A DNA stretch of 64,000 bases from Candidatus Villigracilis adiacens (GCA_016703605.1 JADJBU010000022.1:124001-188000), one strand, 5' to 3'. Counted from the stretch's first letter, positions 41,370 through 49,598 are shown. Program-made: numbers and translations. Notes: generated by a model not told the origin, from the sequence alone.

Positions 41370-42008
41370 TCACTGTTGTTTGGCTTCCTGCCGGTGCTTC
41401 CACCATTCGAAGGCCATCGGCAGGACCGATACCAGGATGATGACGATGATGACCAGTTCGAAGTTCTTCTTGACGAACGGAATATTGCCGAAGAAATATC
41501 CGAGCAGGGTAAAGATCACAACCCATGAAATGCCGCCGACAATGTTGTAGGTGGCGAAATACGCATAAGACATGCGCCCGATGCCCGCCACGAAGGGCGC
41601 GAAGGTGCGCACGATTGGCACGAAACGCGCGAGGAAGATCGCCTTGCCGCCGTGTTTCTCGAAGAAGGCATGGGTCTTATCGAGATATTCCTTCTTGATC
41701 CATTTGATGTTGTAGGCGCGGTCGCCGAGGTAATGACCGATGGAGTAGTTGACCGCGTCGCCCAACACTGCCGCAACGATGAGCAGCCCGATCAATCCCC
41801 AGACGTTGAACGAACCGAGCGCGGCAAACGTCCCCGCCGCAAAGAGCAGGGAGTCGCCGGGCAGGATGGGCATGACCACCAGACCCGTCTCGACGAAGAT
41901 GACGAGGAAGAGGATGCCATAGGTCCATGCGCCGTAGTTAACGATGATCTCCTGCAAATATTCGTCAAGATGAAGGAACAGGTCGATGGCGGATTTTATT
42001 ATTTCCAT
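41370..42008 (-). CDS. DedA family membrane protein
   Basis: 212 residues. GAWTYGILFLVIFVETGLVVMPILPGDSLLFAAGTFAALG is the DedA signature (E-x-G and P-x-x-P-G-D/E), followed by GDAVNYSIGHYLGDRAYN and KTHAFFEKHGGKAIFLARFVPIVRTFAPFVAGIGRMSY with the conserved F-x-R-F-x-P-x-x-R. Members are flippases for undecaprenyl phosphate or phosphatidylethanolamine-type lipids (UptA, YqjA). Four to five membrane spans with two re-entrant loops are expected. An alternative is a SNARE-associated family protein of unknown substrate. Confidence 0.94.
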   Translation of the reverse strand: MEIIKSAIDLFLHLDEYLQEIIVNYGAWTYGILFLVIFVETGLVVMPILPGDSLLFAAGTFAALGSFNVWGLIGLLIVAAVLGDAVNYSIGHYLGDRAYNIKWIKKEYLDKTHAFFEKHGGKAIFLARFVPIVRTFAPFVAGIGRMSYAYFATYNIVGGISWVVIFTLLGYFFGNIPFVKKNFELVIIVIILVSVLPMAFEWWKHRQEAKQQ

Positions 42009-42051
42009 ATGTGATACTCGCTTTCATGATTTTGCTGACAATGGGCGGGGA

Positions 42052-42330
42052 TTATACCCCGCTTTTTTCCCGTGGTTTGATGCGGCTCAACCACTCGCCG
42101 ACGACCAGGATCAGGATGCTGCCGATCGCGCCGAGGGCTATGTCGAGATCGCCAACGGCGTAAAGGACGAAGCCAAACCACCAGCCCGCAGCCTGCCCAA
42201 GGGCAAACCCGGCGGCAGACAGAAGAAGGTTGAGAAGGAATCGCAGCCCATTCCCGCCGCGTATTGCATGATACAACGCCCCGAGCAGGAATGCCGCCGT
42301 GAGACCGAACAGGATTAAAGGAAGGTTCAT
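42052..42330 (-). CDS. Small membrane protein, function unknown
   Basis: 92 residues with three to four hydrophobic segments (LILFGLTAAFLLGALYHAI, FLLNLLLSAAGFALGQAAGWWFGF, LGAIGSILILVVGEWLSRI). The C-terminus is basic. No family recognised. The region YAVGDLDIALGAI between segments 2 and 3 carries the only acidic residues. It precedes the DedA gene by 43 bases in the same direction. Confidence 0.6.
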   Translation of the reverse strand: MNLPLILFGLTAAFLLGALYHAIRGGNGLRFLLNLLLSAAGFALGQAAGWWFGFVLYAVGDLDIALGAIGSILILVVGEWLSRIKPREKSGV

Positions 42331-42396
42331 GATGATCCAGTTACGGGCTTGAAAGCCTGGAGATGTCGCCGCCGTGCCGCTTTCAAACCCGGAAGG

Positions 42397-44307
42397 TTAA
42401 GGGTTGAGATATTGCGTAAAGAAATCAGCGATGGCGTTGTAGCAAGTGACACGATTATTGTATTTCAACACATCGTGACCTTCATCTTCAAAGACCAGCA
42501 TTTCAATAGGTTTGCCACTCGCTTTCAATTCGCGCACCAAGTCTTCCGACTCAGCCGCCACCACACGCGGATCGTTGCGTCCCTGAATGACGAGCATGGG
42601 CGCCGTCATTTTATGCAGGTGGGTCTTGGGCGAGCGTTCGATCAAGTCGGCGCGTTCTTCAGGTTTGTCAATGTCACCAATCGCAAGCTTGAAATACGGC
42701 TTCCACGTCTCAGGGATGCGTTCTGAGAAGGATATCAAGTCATAAGGGCCGAACATGTCGCAAGAGGCTTTCCACAGCTCGGGGTGCAGACCGGCTTGCA
42801 TGAGGGTCATGTATCCGCCATAGGAACGTCCCACCACTGCGGCGCGAGAGACATCCAAACGTTTGTCGTTTGGTAACACCTTCGTCATCGCGTGGACGTG
42901 GTCAAGGCGATCCTGCCCGCCCCAATCTTTGTCCACGCGCTTGGTGTAGGAGAGTCCATAACCTGTGGAGCCGCGCACGTTCGGGACGAAGACGGCAAAT
43001 CCGCGCAGGGTGAGGAATTGGATGAGCGGCATCGAGAACCAGGCGAAGTTCGGGCGTTCCTGTCCCTGCGGACCGCCGTGGATATAACACACCACCGGAC
43101 GCGGACCTTTGAATCCGAGTCCTTTGGCGGGGAGATAAAGCCGCGCGGAAACACGCAAACCATCATGAGATTTGTAAGAGGCGTCTTCCCCTTTGGAGAG
43201 CAATGCGTCTGGGATTCCCAAAATCTTCTCGTTGGTGTGCAGGTATAAATCCGCACGCTTCTTGCCTTCAATGGAATAGATTTGCGTCGGCGAGACGGCA
43301 GTACAAAGCGAGAAGGTATACATATCCTCGACCTTGTCGTAGTCCATATGCTCGAGCGTGCCGCCGTCAAACGGTTCCTGCCCGATCAATACATGCTTTA
43401 CCTTAAGTTCCAACTTCTCTTCATTGAAAGCACATTCATATACCCACGTGCAACCGTCAATATTGTATTGAAGCGCATAGAGGTCATCATGAACATGTGA
43501 AAAGCCTTCCATTTCGCCAATGCCTTTGTGAACCAAACCTTTTACTGCGATCGGCTTGATCACACCGGGCTTCTTCAAGGCAATATAGCCAGGGCTATAG
43601 GTATCTTCAAAGACAGAGCTTCCCACCAACACGCCTTTGCCCGATGGCGAAAACACAGAACTGCCCAAACCGTTCAATGGAACTTCTTCGCCTTCGGCGC
43701 GCTCTTCCATCAACTTGCCGTAAAGGGTTTCCAGCTTGCCTTTGTTCCATAGGCACAGCGCTCCATCCCCCACAGAATAGCCAGTACCCAATAAAAGTTT
43801 GTTATGGTCGCGTGAGAAATCCCCAACGCCAAAACCAAAATCACTTTCGGCGATCAAGGTCAATTCACCGGTCTTCAAATTGCCGCGATATAACTCATTC
43901 CAGGGTTTATCACGCCGTTCCGCGCCAAGATACACAATACCCTTTGCGCGATCACACTCGCCCAAGTGAACACGATAATCTTTAAAGAAATTATCGAACG
44001 CCGGTTCAGGGAAACCGCCTTCCAATGAAAGCAACATCGGCTGATAATTTTCATCGCCATTATTGTCGATCATCACCAAAATCGTATCGAGTTCAGGGAA
44101 GGCATAAAATGAATGCCCGCCGATCAACTCCGGGTTTTGCAAAGCGATATTCGGCGGCAGCAACGGCTCGGGCACACTGCCGCCATGAAACATGGCGTAC
44201 AAGCTCAAGTGCCCCGAAAGATTGCTCAAAAAATAAACGCGGTCGTCGGCATATTGCGGCGCAACAAACAACCGGGCAGACATCAAAGACTCAATTCGAT
44301 AGCTCAT
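42397..44307 (-). CDS. S9 family peptidase (prolyl oligopeptidase type)
   Basis: 636 residues. The N-terminal 370 residues form a beta-propeller (repeats such as PQYADDRVYFLSNLSG, DHNKLLLGTGYSVGDGALCLW). The C-terminal alpha/beta hydrolase domain has the oxyanion region VCYIHGGPQGQERPNF, the nucleophile Ser495 in GRSYGGYM, Asp579 in GRNDPRV and His611 in DEGHDVL. It cleaves peptides, usually short ones, in the cytoplasm; no signal peptide is seen. ATG 44307 has AAAGGAG. Base composition is less G+C-rich than in flanking genes such as DedA, similar to the beta-oxidation operon. Confidence 0.93.
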   Translation of the reverse strand: MSYRIESLMSARLFVAPQYADDRVYFLSNLSGHLSLYAMFHGGSVPEPLLPPNIALQNPELIGGHSFYAFPELDTILVMIDNNGDENYQPMLLSLEGGFPEPAFDNFFKDYRVHLGECDRAKGIVYLGAERRDKPWNELYRGNLKTGELTLIAESDFGFGVGDFSRDHNKLLLGTGYSVGDGALCLWNKGKLETLYGKLMEERAEGEEVPLNGLGSSVFSPSGKGVLVGSSVFEDTYSPGYIALKKPGVIKPIAVKGLVHKGIGEMEGFSHVHDDLYALQYNIDGCTWVYECAFNEEKLELKVKHVLIGQEPFDGGTLEHMDYDKVEDMYTFSLCTAVSPTQIYSIEGKKRADLYLHTNEKILGIPDALLSKGEDASYKSHDGLRVSARLYLPAKGLGFKGPRPVVCYIHGGPQGQERPNFAWFSMPLIQFLTLRGFAVFVPNVRGSTGYGLSYTKRVDKDWGGQDRLDHVHAMTKVLPNDKRLDVSRAAVVGRSYGGYMTLMQAGLHPELWKASCDMFGPYDLISFSERIPETWKPYFKLAIGDIDKPEERADLIERSPKTHLHKMTAPMLVIQGRNDPRVVAAESEDLVRELKASGKPIEMLVFEDEGHDVLKYNNRVTCYNAIADFFTQYLNP

Positions 44308-44396
44308 GTGATTCTCCTTTTATGCAATGTCACTATCAACTTCATTCCAACCAAAAATCGAACACCACACGCCAATCTGGCTACGCGCAAAATCAT

Positions 44397-45461
44397 CTAT
44401 TGGATAATCCCACCGCCGAGCATGTTCTCCCCTACATAAAATACCGCCGCCTGACCCTTTGTCGCATCTCGTACAGGCGCATCAAACGTGACCTTTGCCT
44501 GATGCCCCTCCATCGGCTGAACCAACGCCGGAACCTCTTTCGCCGTATAACGGATCTTCACATCCGCACGGAATGGCTCCGCAGGCACTTCTCCGCTCAC
44601 CCAGTTGACATCGCGTGCGAACAACTCAGTTGTGCCCATCTGTTCCTGAGTACCCACGATCAAAGCATTATTTTTTGCGTTCTTCGTAATGACATACAGC
44701 GGAACAGGCGAAGCCACGCCGAGTCCCTTACGCTGACCGATAGTGTAATTCGCCAAGCCATTATGTTCCCCGATCACGTTGCCATCAGGGGTTTCGATAT
44801 TTCCGGGCTGTAGCATGTCTGGCGCATTGCGTTGTAAAAAGTTACGGTAATCTTCGCCCGCCAAAAAGCACAAGTCCTGCGAGTCTTTGCGGGAAGCGGT
44901 CGGCAAACCAAACCGCTCCGCGATCGCCCGAATCTCCGGCTTGGGATAATCTCCGATCGGGAAAAGCGCATGTTTCAGCTTATCCTGCCCCAACACATGC
45001 AACACATATGACTGGTCTTTAGAATGGTCAACGGCGCGAAGCAATTTCCGCCTTCCGCCTTCTGCATTCTGAATTCTCACATAATGCCCCGTCGCCATGA
45101 ACTCTGCACCCAACGCCAAGGCATGGTTCAGCAAAAACGTCCAGCGGATCTGACGATTGCACATCAAGCACGGATTTGGCGTTTCGCCATTGGCGTACCC
45201 ATCCAGAAAATACTGCACCACCGTCTCGCGGAAAACGTCCTTGGCATCCACCACATAAAAAGGGATGTCCAAGATCCCCGCCACACGGCGAGCCTGCGCC
45301 ATCGAATCGGGCGTGCAGCAGCGGTTGGACTCTTCCTTCCCGGGCTCGCTCCACAGGCGCATCATCATCCCGGTCACGTCATAGCCCTGCTCCTTGAGCA
45401 AAGCCGCCGCAACCGAAGAATCCACGCCGCCAGACATGGCGATCACCACTTTTTGAACCAT
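44397..45461 (-). CDS. mnmA: tRNA 2-thiouridine(34) synthase MnmA
   Basis: 354 residues from ATG 45461. The PP-loop KVVIAMSGGVDSSVAAALL binds ATP; the catalytic cysteines lie in TPNPCLMCNRQIRW and SQDLCFLAGED (the first Cys of NPC and the Cys of DLCF). GLPTASRKDSQDLCFL and NYTIGQRKGLGVA are characteristic. The enzyme thiolates U34 of tRNA-Lys, -Glu and -Gln with sulphur from a persulphide relay. An upstream extension to 45515 would run into a mobile element region. It is followed by the S9 peptidase. Confidence 0.96.
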   Translation of the reverse strand: MVQKVVIAMSGGVDSSVAAALLKEQGYDVTGMMMRLWSEPGKEESNRCCTPDSMAQARRVAGILDIPFYVVDAKDVFRETVVQYFLDGYANGETPNPCLMCNRQIRWTFLLNHALALGAEFMATGHYVRIQNAEGGRRKLLRAVDHSKDQSYVLHVLGQDKLKHALFPIGDYPKPEIRAIAERFGLPTASRKDSQDLCFLAGEDYRNFLQRNAPDMLQPGNIETPDGNVIGEHNGLANYTIGQRKGLGVASPVPLYVITKNAKNNALIVGTQEQMGTTELFARDVNWVSGEVPAEPFRADVKIRYTAKEVPALVQPMEGHQAKVTFDAPVRDATKGQAAVFYVGENMLGGGIIQ

Positions 45462-45478
45462 AACGAAAGTGATTATAA

Positions 45479-45634
45479 ACGAGTGGATTATGGTTTTTGC
45501 AAAGTCGCCTGGCATCCCTTTGAATTTACAGCAAGGTTTAACGCGAAAACCAATTAAAAAATTCGCGACATTCGCCTTTTCGCGGAATTCGCGTTAAGGT
45601 TTTCCTGACTTTGCAAAAGCCATGACGAGTGGAT
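45479..45634. mobile_element. 136-bp putative element with 10-bp direct repeat
   Basis: The decamer ACGAGTGGAT occurs at 45479-45488 and 45625-45634. Between them the ends are inverted copies, ATGGTTTTTGCAAAGTC and GACTTTGCAAAAGCCAT, with one internal mismatch. The interior holds a further imperfect palindrome of TTAACGCGAA/TTCGCGTTAA type. No protein is encoded. It lies just upstream of mnmA. The remaining bases to 45812 hold no gene; a T/A-rich stretch and a possible promoter precede the isomerase gene. Confidence 0.65.
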
Positions 45635-45812
45635 GCCCTTATGGTTTTTCTCTTATTCCGCATGGTAAAATCACCGATTGCCGGGCAAGTTCGGCAAAAA
45701 ACTCCCTGCAAAACAGCCGTCTGTCAAAAGAAAATCCCTGTCCGATATTGGCGCGGCTCCCCTTTGACGGGCTGGTAAAAGGTACAATCGTACAATACTT
45801 GGAGCCACACGA

Positions 45813-47054
45813 ATGATAAAGTTATGTTACAGCACGTTCGGGTTGACCAACCTGGACTTTCTCGATTCGATCCGCGAAGTGGACAAAGCCGGCTACCCCG
45901 GCGTGGAACTCTCCTTCCACCGCGACCAGTTCAACCCCTTCGACATCACCGACGACTACCTCGAAACCGTCAAAAAGAAACTTGATGCGCTGGAAGTCAC
46001 CGCTGCCTGCGTCTCGACCGCTTCGCATTTCTTCACGCCCCAGCGTCCGCATGAGCCGTCGTTGATGAGTCCCGATCTCGCCGGGCGGAAGCGGCGCATC
46101 AACCTCGTCCGGCGCGGAATCCACGTTGCCCGGGCATTGGGCGTCCCCCTCGTCTCGTTCGGCAGCGGATTCATCCGCGACGAACATGTCAGCAATCCGT
46201 CGGTCAATCCGCGCGAACTGCTCGTGGACAGCGTCCAGCAATGCCTGAAGGAACTGCGCGATGGCGAAGACATCACGCTCCTGATCGAACCCGAACCGGG
46301 CATGTACATCGAAACCCTCGAACAGGGCTTGAGCCTCGTGGACGAAGTCGGTTCCAAGCGTTTTCAACTGCACCTTGACTTGAATCACAACTACTGCTCC
46401 GAGACGAATTATCTCGAAGCGCTCGGCAAAGCCGCGCCGCGCGCACGTTTCCTGCACGTCTCCGACTCGCAGGAAGGCTATAACCTGAAACTGGTCAAAT
46501 GGGCGGACGATCTCAAGATGGATTTGAACTTCGCCAGGTACCTGGTCTACTTCCCCGAAACCGCGGATTATCTCTTGGTCGACTCCGACCACCCAATCTA
46601 CTTCCACGACGAGATGCCCGACGCAAAACAAAAGAAACGCATCGAATCGATTCTCGGCTCGGTGAACATTTCCGCGCCGCCCGCCTTCGTGGACTACAAC
46701 AGCCTGCCCACGGGGCAATCTCCCTTCGAGAGCGAAATCTTCGTCTACCTCATCTCCGTCCCCGGTTTGAGTTACGACGTGCTGGAACGCGCCCGTCCCA
46801 TCATCATTTACCTGCGCAGCACGAAAGACAGAAACGGCAAACTGCTCATGGACAAAATGGTCGCCAACACACTGACCGGCATCGTCCACTTCCACGAAAT
46901 CCCCGGCGAAGGGACGATGGACTTCGCCGCCACCTTCAAGGCCCTGCGCGAGAATGGCTTCTCCGGCTACGCCTCAGTGGAACTCTATCACCACGTCGCC
47001 TCCTGGGAAAAAGCCCTCGCGGATAGTTACAGGCATTTGTCGCAGTTTGTATAA
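45813..47054 (+). CDS. Sugar phosphate isomerase/epimerase-type TIM-barrel protein
   Basis: 413 residues, about 130 more than the usual xylose-isomerase-like (AP_endonuc_2) protein. The barrel starts IKLCYSTFGLTNLDFLDSIREVDKAGYPGVELSFHRD; metal ligands are probably in LLIEPEPGMYIET (Glu), LHLDLNHNYC (Asp, His) and FLHVSDSQEGYN (His). An insertion of about 115 residues (roughly 240-350, YLLVDSDHPIYFHDE and beyond) precedes the last strands, where IPGEGTMDFAATFKALRENGFSGYASVELYHH resumes the family pattern. It would isomerise or epimerise a sugar or cyclitol (phosphate). It heads the run with luxS, a sugar phosphate cyclase, UbiG and UbiA homologues. EboE is a functional analogue but its N-terminus differs. 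Confidence 0.8.
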   Translation: MIKLCYSTFGLTNLDFLDSIREVDKAGYPGVELSFHRDQFNPFDITDDYLETVKKKLDALEVTAACVSTASHFFTPQRPHEPSLMSPDLAGRKRRINLVRRGIHVARALGVPLVSFGSGFIRDEHVSNPSVNPRELLVDSVQQCLKELRDGEDITLLIEPEPGMYIETLEQGLSLVDEVGSKRFQLHLDLNHNYCSETNYLEALGKAAPRARFLHVSDSQEGYNLKLVKWADDLKMDLNFARYLVYFPETADYLLVDSDHPIYFHDEMPDAKQKKRIESILGSVNISAPPAFVDYNSLPTGQSPFESEIFVYLISVPGLSYDVLERARPIIIYLRSTKDRNGKLLMDKMVANTLTGIVHFHEIPGEGTMDFAATFKALRENGFSGYASVELYHHVASWEKALADSYRHLSQFV

Positions 47055-47062
47055 AACATAAT

Positions 47063-47125
47063 CGCGCGCAGTTGGCGTTCTCTAACGCCAACGGGCGCGT
47101 AAGAGAACGCGCCCTACGCGCGCGA
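47063..47125. repeat. Double hairpin of the GTT-CTCT-AAC family
   Basis: A 9-bp stem GTTGGCGTT/AACGCCAAC around CTCT (47071-47092) is followed by GGGCGCG/CGCGCCC around an AAGAGA core (47093-47114), both inside CGCGCG outer arms. It fills the gap between the isomerase and luxS genes. Confidence 0.6.
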
Positions 47126-47142
47126 ATCTACAGGAGAGAGTC

Positions 47143-47622
47143 ATGTCAGACGTAACCCAACTCGGCTGGGAGGCTGAGACCGTCGGCGAACTGGATCATC
47201 GTTTGCTGAAAGCGCCCCACGTCAAATTGCGCAGCGCCAGACCCGGCGCGGGCGGCGACGTGGTCTACGCGGTTGACCTGCGCATCAACCAGCCCAATTC
47301 CGTTTTCCTTTCCACCACCGAAATGCACTCCTTCGAGCATTTTTTGCTGTGGGGTTTCCAGAAATACCTGCCGCAGAATTTCATCTCCATCGGGCTGATG
47401 GGATGCCAGACCGGCTTCTATCTCATCCTGCTCAACGAAGGGCGCGCCGACGCGATCATGGATGCGTACGAAAAAATCCTGAACGACATCCTCATCGCCG
47501 GCGAAGTGCCCTACGCCAACATCGAACAATGCGGCAATTACAAAAACCACAGCCTAGACATGGCGCAGGCGCTCGCCCGCCGCATTTTGGAATCAAAATC
47601 AAATTGGAGACAAATCGTTTAG
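47143..47622 (+). CDS. luxS: S-ribosylhomocysteine lyase LuxS
   Basis: 159 residues. All functional residues of LuxS are visible: the N-terminal DH motif (ELDHR), R47 in VDLRINQPN, zinc ligands H62 and H66 with catalytic Glu65 in MHSFEHF, catalytic C88 in MGCQTGFY and the third zinc ligand C130 in QCGNYKNHSL. The enzyme cleaves S-ribosylhomocysteine to homocysteine and DPD, the precursor of AI-2, and recycles SAM by-products. The HTLEH motif is HSFEH here. It sits between the sugar isomerase and cyclase genes and two genes before a SAM methyltransferase, so detoxification of SAH in this pathway is plausible; a pfs gene would be needed and is not in the window. Confidence 0.92.
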   Translation: MSDVTQLGWEAETVGELDHRLLKAPHVKLRSARPGAGGDVVYAVDLRINQPNSVFLSTTEMHSFEHFLLWGFQKYLPQNFISIGLMGCQTGFYLILLNEGRADAIMDAYEKILNDILIAGEVPYANIEQCGNYKNHSLDMAQALARRILESKSNWRQIV

Positions 47623-47639
47623 CGCAGCGCAATCAGTAC

Positions 47640-47689
47640 CGCAAAATTTATTTTGCGTCCGCGTAGGCGTTAGAGAACGCCGACTACGC
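47640..47689. repeat. Palindrome plus GTT-AGAG-AAC hairpin
   Basis: CGCAAAATTTATTTTGCG (about 47639-47656) is a small palindrome 17 bases after the luxS stop. It is followed by GCGTAG-GCGTT-AGAG-AACGC-CGA-CTACGC (47661-47689), a hairpin with the same tetraloop core as at 47080 and 54184. Confidence 0.55.
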
Positions 47690-47718
47690 GCGCCGACTGC
47701 AAACCCATTAGAGTCAGA

Positions 47719-48846
47719 ATGAGCAATCGAAAAGTCACATATCAACACACCATCGAATACGAGGTGGTCAACACCTCCAACCTGTTCCACCCCAGCAACT
47801 GGGCATTACTCTCCACCGGCAAGATCGAAGACGCGCGCCGCTTTGTGGTCGTGGACGCCGGCGTGGAAAAACACCACGCCAAAGCCATCCGCGATTACTT
47901 CGCCCACCACCACGTCGAAGCGAAGATCGTCGCCTTCCCCGGCGGCGAAGAGAACAAGACCCTCGATCACTACCTCGCCCTCGCCCGCGAACTGGACTCC
48001 TTCCCCATCCACCGCCGCGACGAGCCGATCATCGCCATCGGCGGCGGAGTCCTCACCGACCTCGTCGGGTTCGTCGCCGCCAGTTACCGGCGCGGCGTGC
48101 CGTACATCAAAGTCCCCACCACCCTCATGGGCTACGTGGACGCCTCCATCGGAATCAAAACCGGCTTCAACTTCAACGGCAACAAGAACCGCCTCGGCTC
48201 CTTCCACGCGCCCCAGCAGGTGATCCTCGACAAAGCCTTCCTCAAAACCCTGCCGCGCCGCCACATCCTCAACGGCGTGTGCGAGATCGTCAAACTCGCC
48301 GTCATCAAGGACGCGCCCCTCTTCGACCTGCTCGAAGCCCACGGCGCGCAAAGCGTGAACGAACACTTCCAAAACGAAAAAGGCGCCGTCCTGCTCGACC
48401 GCTCCATCACCGGGATGCTGGAGGAACTCGAACCGAACCTCTTCGAAGAAGACCTCGCCCGCAAGGTGGATTTCGGTCACACCTTCAGTTACGGGCTCGA
48501 AACGCGCCACGAAGCGCACCTCCTGCACGGCGAAGCCGTCCTGCTGGATATTCTCCTCTCGACCCTGGTCGCGCGCGGACGAAACCTGCTGACCGATAAC
48601 GAAACGCGGAGGATTTTCCGGCTGACGGATTCCCTCGGCTTCGAACTGGACGCTTCGATTCTGGACCCGGGCTTGCTCCTCGCTTCGCTAACCGAGCGCA
48701 CCTACCACCGCAACGGACTCCAGCGCGTCCCCATGCCGCACGGAATCGGCGGCTGTATCTTTCTCAACGACATCCGCGCGGACGAGATCGAATCCGCCGT
48801 GGAAATTTTACAGGAATGGACGACCATCAATCATGAAATCATTTGA
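47719..48846 (+). CDS. Sugar phosphate cyclase, 2-epi-5-epi-valiolone synthase type
   Basis: 375 residues of the 3-dehydroquinate synthase superfamily. NAD-binding IAIGGGVLTDLVGFVAASYRRGVPYIKVPTTLMGYVDASIGIKTG and zinc ligands in the CEIVKLAVIKD region (Glu), DFGHTFSYGLE (His) and LLHGEAV (His) are present. AroB normally has GGKTAVN and KNxIG; here the sequence is IKTGFNFNGNKNRLGSF, the pattern of sugar phosphate cyclases such as EEVS that act on sedoheptulose 7-phosphate, rather than shikimate-pathway AroB. The ending MPHGIGGCIF also fits that group. It would close a sugar phosphate to a carbocycle. The ubiG-like start lies 14 bases inside its end, so the two are coupled. Confidence 0.85.
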   Translation: MSNRKVTYQHTIEYEVVNTSNLFHPSNWALLSTGKIEDARRFVVVDAGVEKHHAKAIRDYFAHHHVEAKIVAFPGGEENKTLDHYLALARELDSFPIHRRDEPIIAIGGGVLTDLVGFVAASYRRGVPYIKVPTTLMGYVDASIGIKTGFNFNGNKNRLGSFHAPQQVILDKAFLKTLPRRHILNGVCEIVKLAVIKDAPLFDLLEAHGAQSVNEHFQNEKGAVLLDRSITGMLEELEPNLFEEDLARKVDFGHTFSYGLETRHEAHLLHGEAVLLDILLSTLVARGRNLLTDNETRRIFRLTDSLGFELDASILDPGLLLASLTERTYHRNGLQRVPMPHGIGGCIFLNDIRADEIESAVEILQEWTTINHEII

Positions 48847-49534
48847 AAACGCGGACAACAAAGAAATCGAAAAATTCGACAACGTATCCGACATCTGGTG
48901 GGACCTCAACGGCGAGATGGGCACGCTGCACGTCATCAACCCGCTGCGGACTCAATTCATCATGGAGAAACTCCCGCCCAACCCGAAAATTCTCGACGTG
49001 GGCTGCGGCGGCGGAATCCTCTCTGAGGCGCTGGCAAAGGCCGGGGCGCGGGTAACAGGCTTGGACTTGTCCGAGGCGTCCATTCAGGCGGCAAAAAAAC
49101 ACGCGCAGAGTCAAAACCTCCAGATTGATTATCGCTACGAAAGCGCGCAGGATGTCGCCGACAAGGAAGCGGGGACCTTCGACGCGATTGCCTGCATGGA
49201 AATGCTCGAGCATGTGCCGGAGCCGGGCAGGGTCATTGCCGCGTGCGCCAAAGCGCTCAAGCCGGGCGGACAAGCCTTCTTCTCCACCATCAACCGCACG
49301 CCCAAGGCGTTTCTGTTTGCCATCGTCGGCGGCGAATATATTTTGCGACTCCTGCCGCGCGGCACGCACACCTACTCCAAACTGATTCGCCCCGTCGAGT
49401 TAAAAGCCTGGAACAAGGAAGCGGGTTTGCAATTCGCGCGGCTCGCCAGCCTGATGTACAACCCCTTCACCCGCACATTCAAAGTCGCCCACGACAAGGA
49501 AGACGTCAACTACATGGCGCATTTCACAAAATAG
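48833..49534 (+). CDS. ubiG: UbiG-type O-methyltransferase
   Basis: 233 residues, aligned in blocks with E. coli UbiG over its whole length: EIEKFDNVSDIWWDLNGEMG, LHVINPLR, motif I ILDVGCGGGILSEALAKAGARVTGLDLSE, IACMEMLEHVPEPGRVI, LKPGGQAFFSTINRTPKAFLFAIVGGEYILRLLPRGTH and the final VNYMAHF. UbiG methylates catechol-type hydroxyls of ubiquinone intermediates. Chloroflexota use menaquinone as far as known, so here it may methylate another ring, possibly the product of the adjacent cyclase. It overlaps the cyclase gene and precedes a UbiA-like gene. Transfer from a ubiquinone-making bacterium is possible. Confidence 0.88.
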   Translation: MKSFENADNKEIEKFDNVSDIWWDLNGEMGTLHVINPLRTQFIMEKLPPNPKILDVGCGGGILSEALAKAGARVTGLDLSEASIQAAKKHAQSQNLQIDYRYESAQDVADKEAGTFDAIACMEMLEHVPEPGRVIAACAKALKPGGQAFFSTINRTPKAFLFAIVGGEYILRLLPRGTHTYSKLIRPVELKAWNKEAGLQFARLASLMYNPFTRTFKVAHDKEDVNYMAHFTK

Positions 49535-49539
49535 TACCG

Positions 49540-49598
49540 CGAGGTTCACCTTGCGATTTTTGCAATCAGGCAACAAGGCAAAATGAATTTTGCCGTAC
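49540..49598. repeat. Pair of small palindromes between ubiG-like and ubiA-like genes
   Basis: CGCGAGGTTCACCTTGCG and, about 20 bases later, GGCAAAATGAATTTTGCC, each an 8-bp arm palindrome with a two-base centre. They resemble the palindrome at 14143 and lie directly after the ubiG-like stop. Confidence 0.45.

Noticed and set aside
47719..48846. 3-dehydroquinate synthase AroB of the shikimate pathway
   Set aside because: The fold and metal ligands agree, but the substrate loop does not have the AroB pattern and no shikimate genes are nearby.
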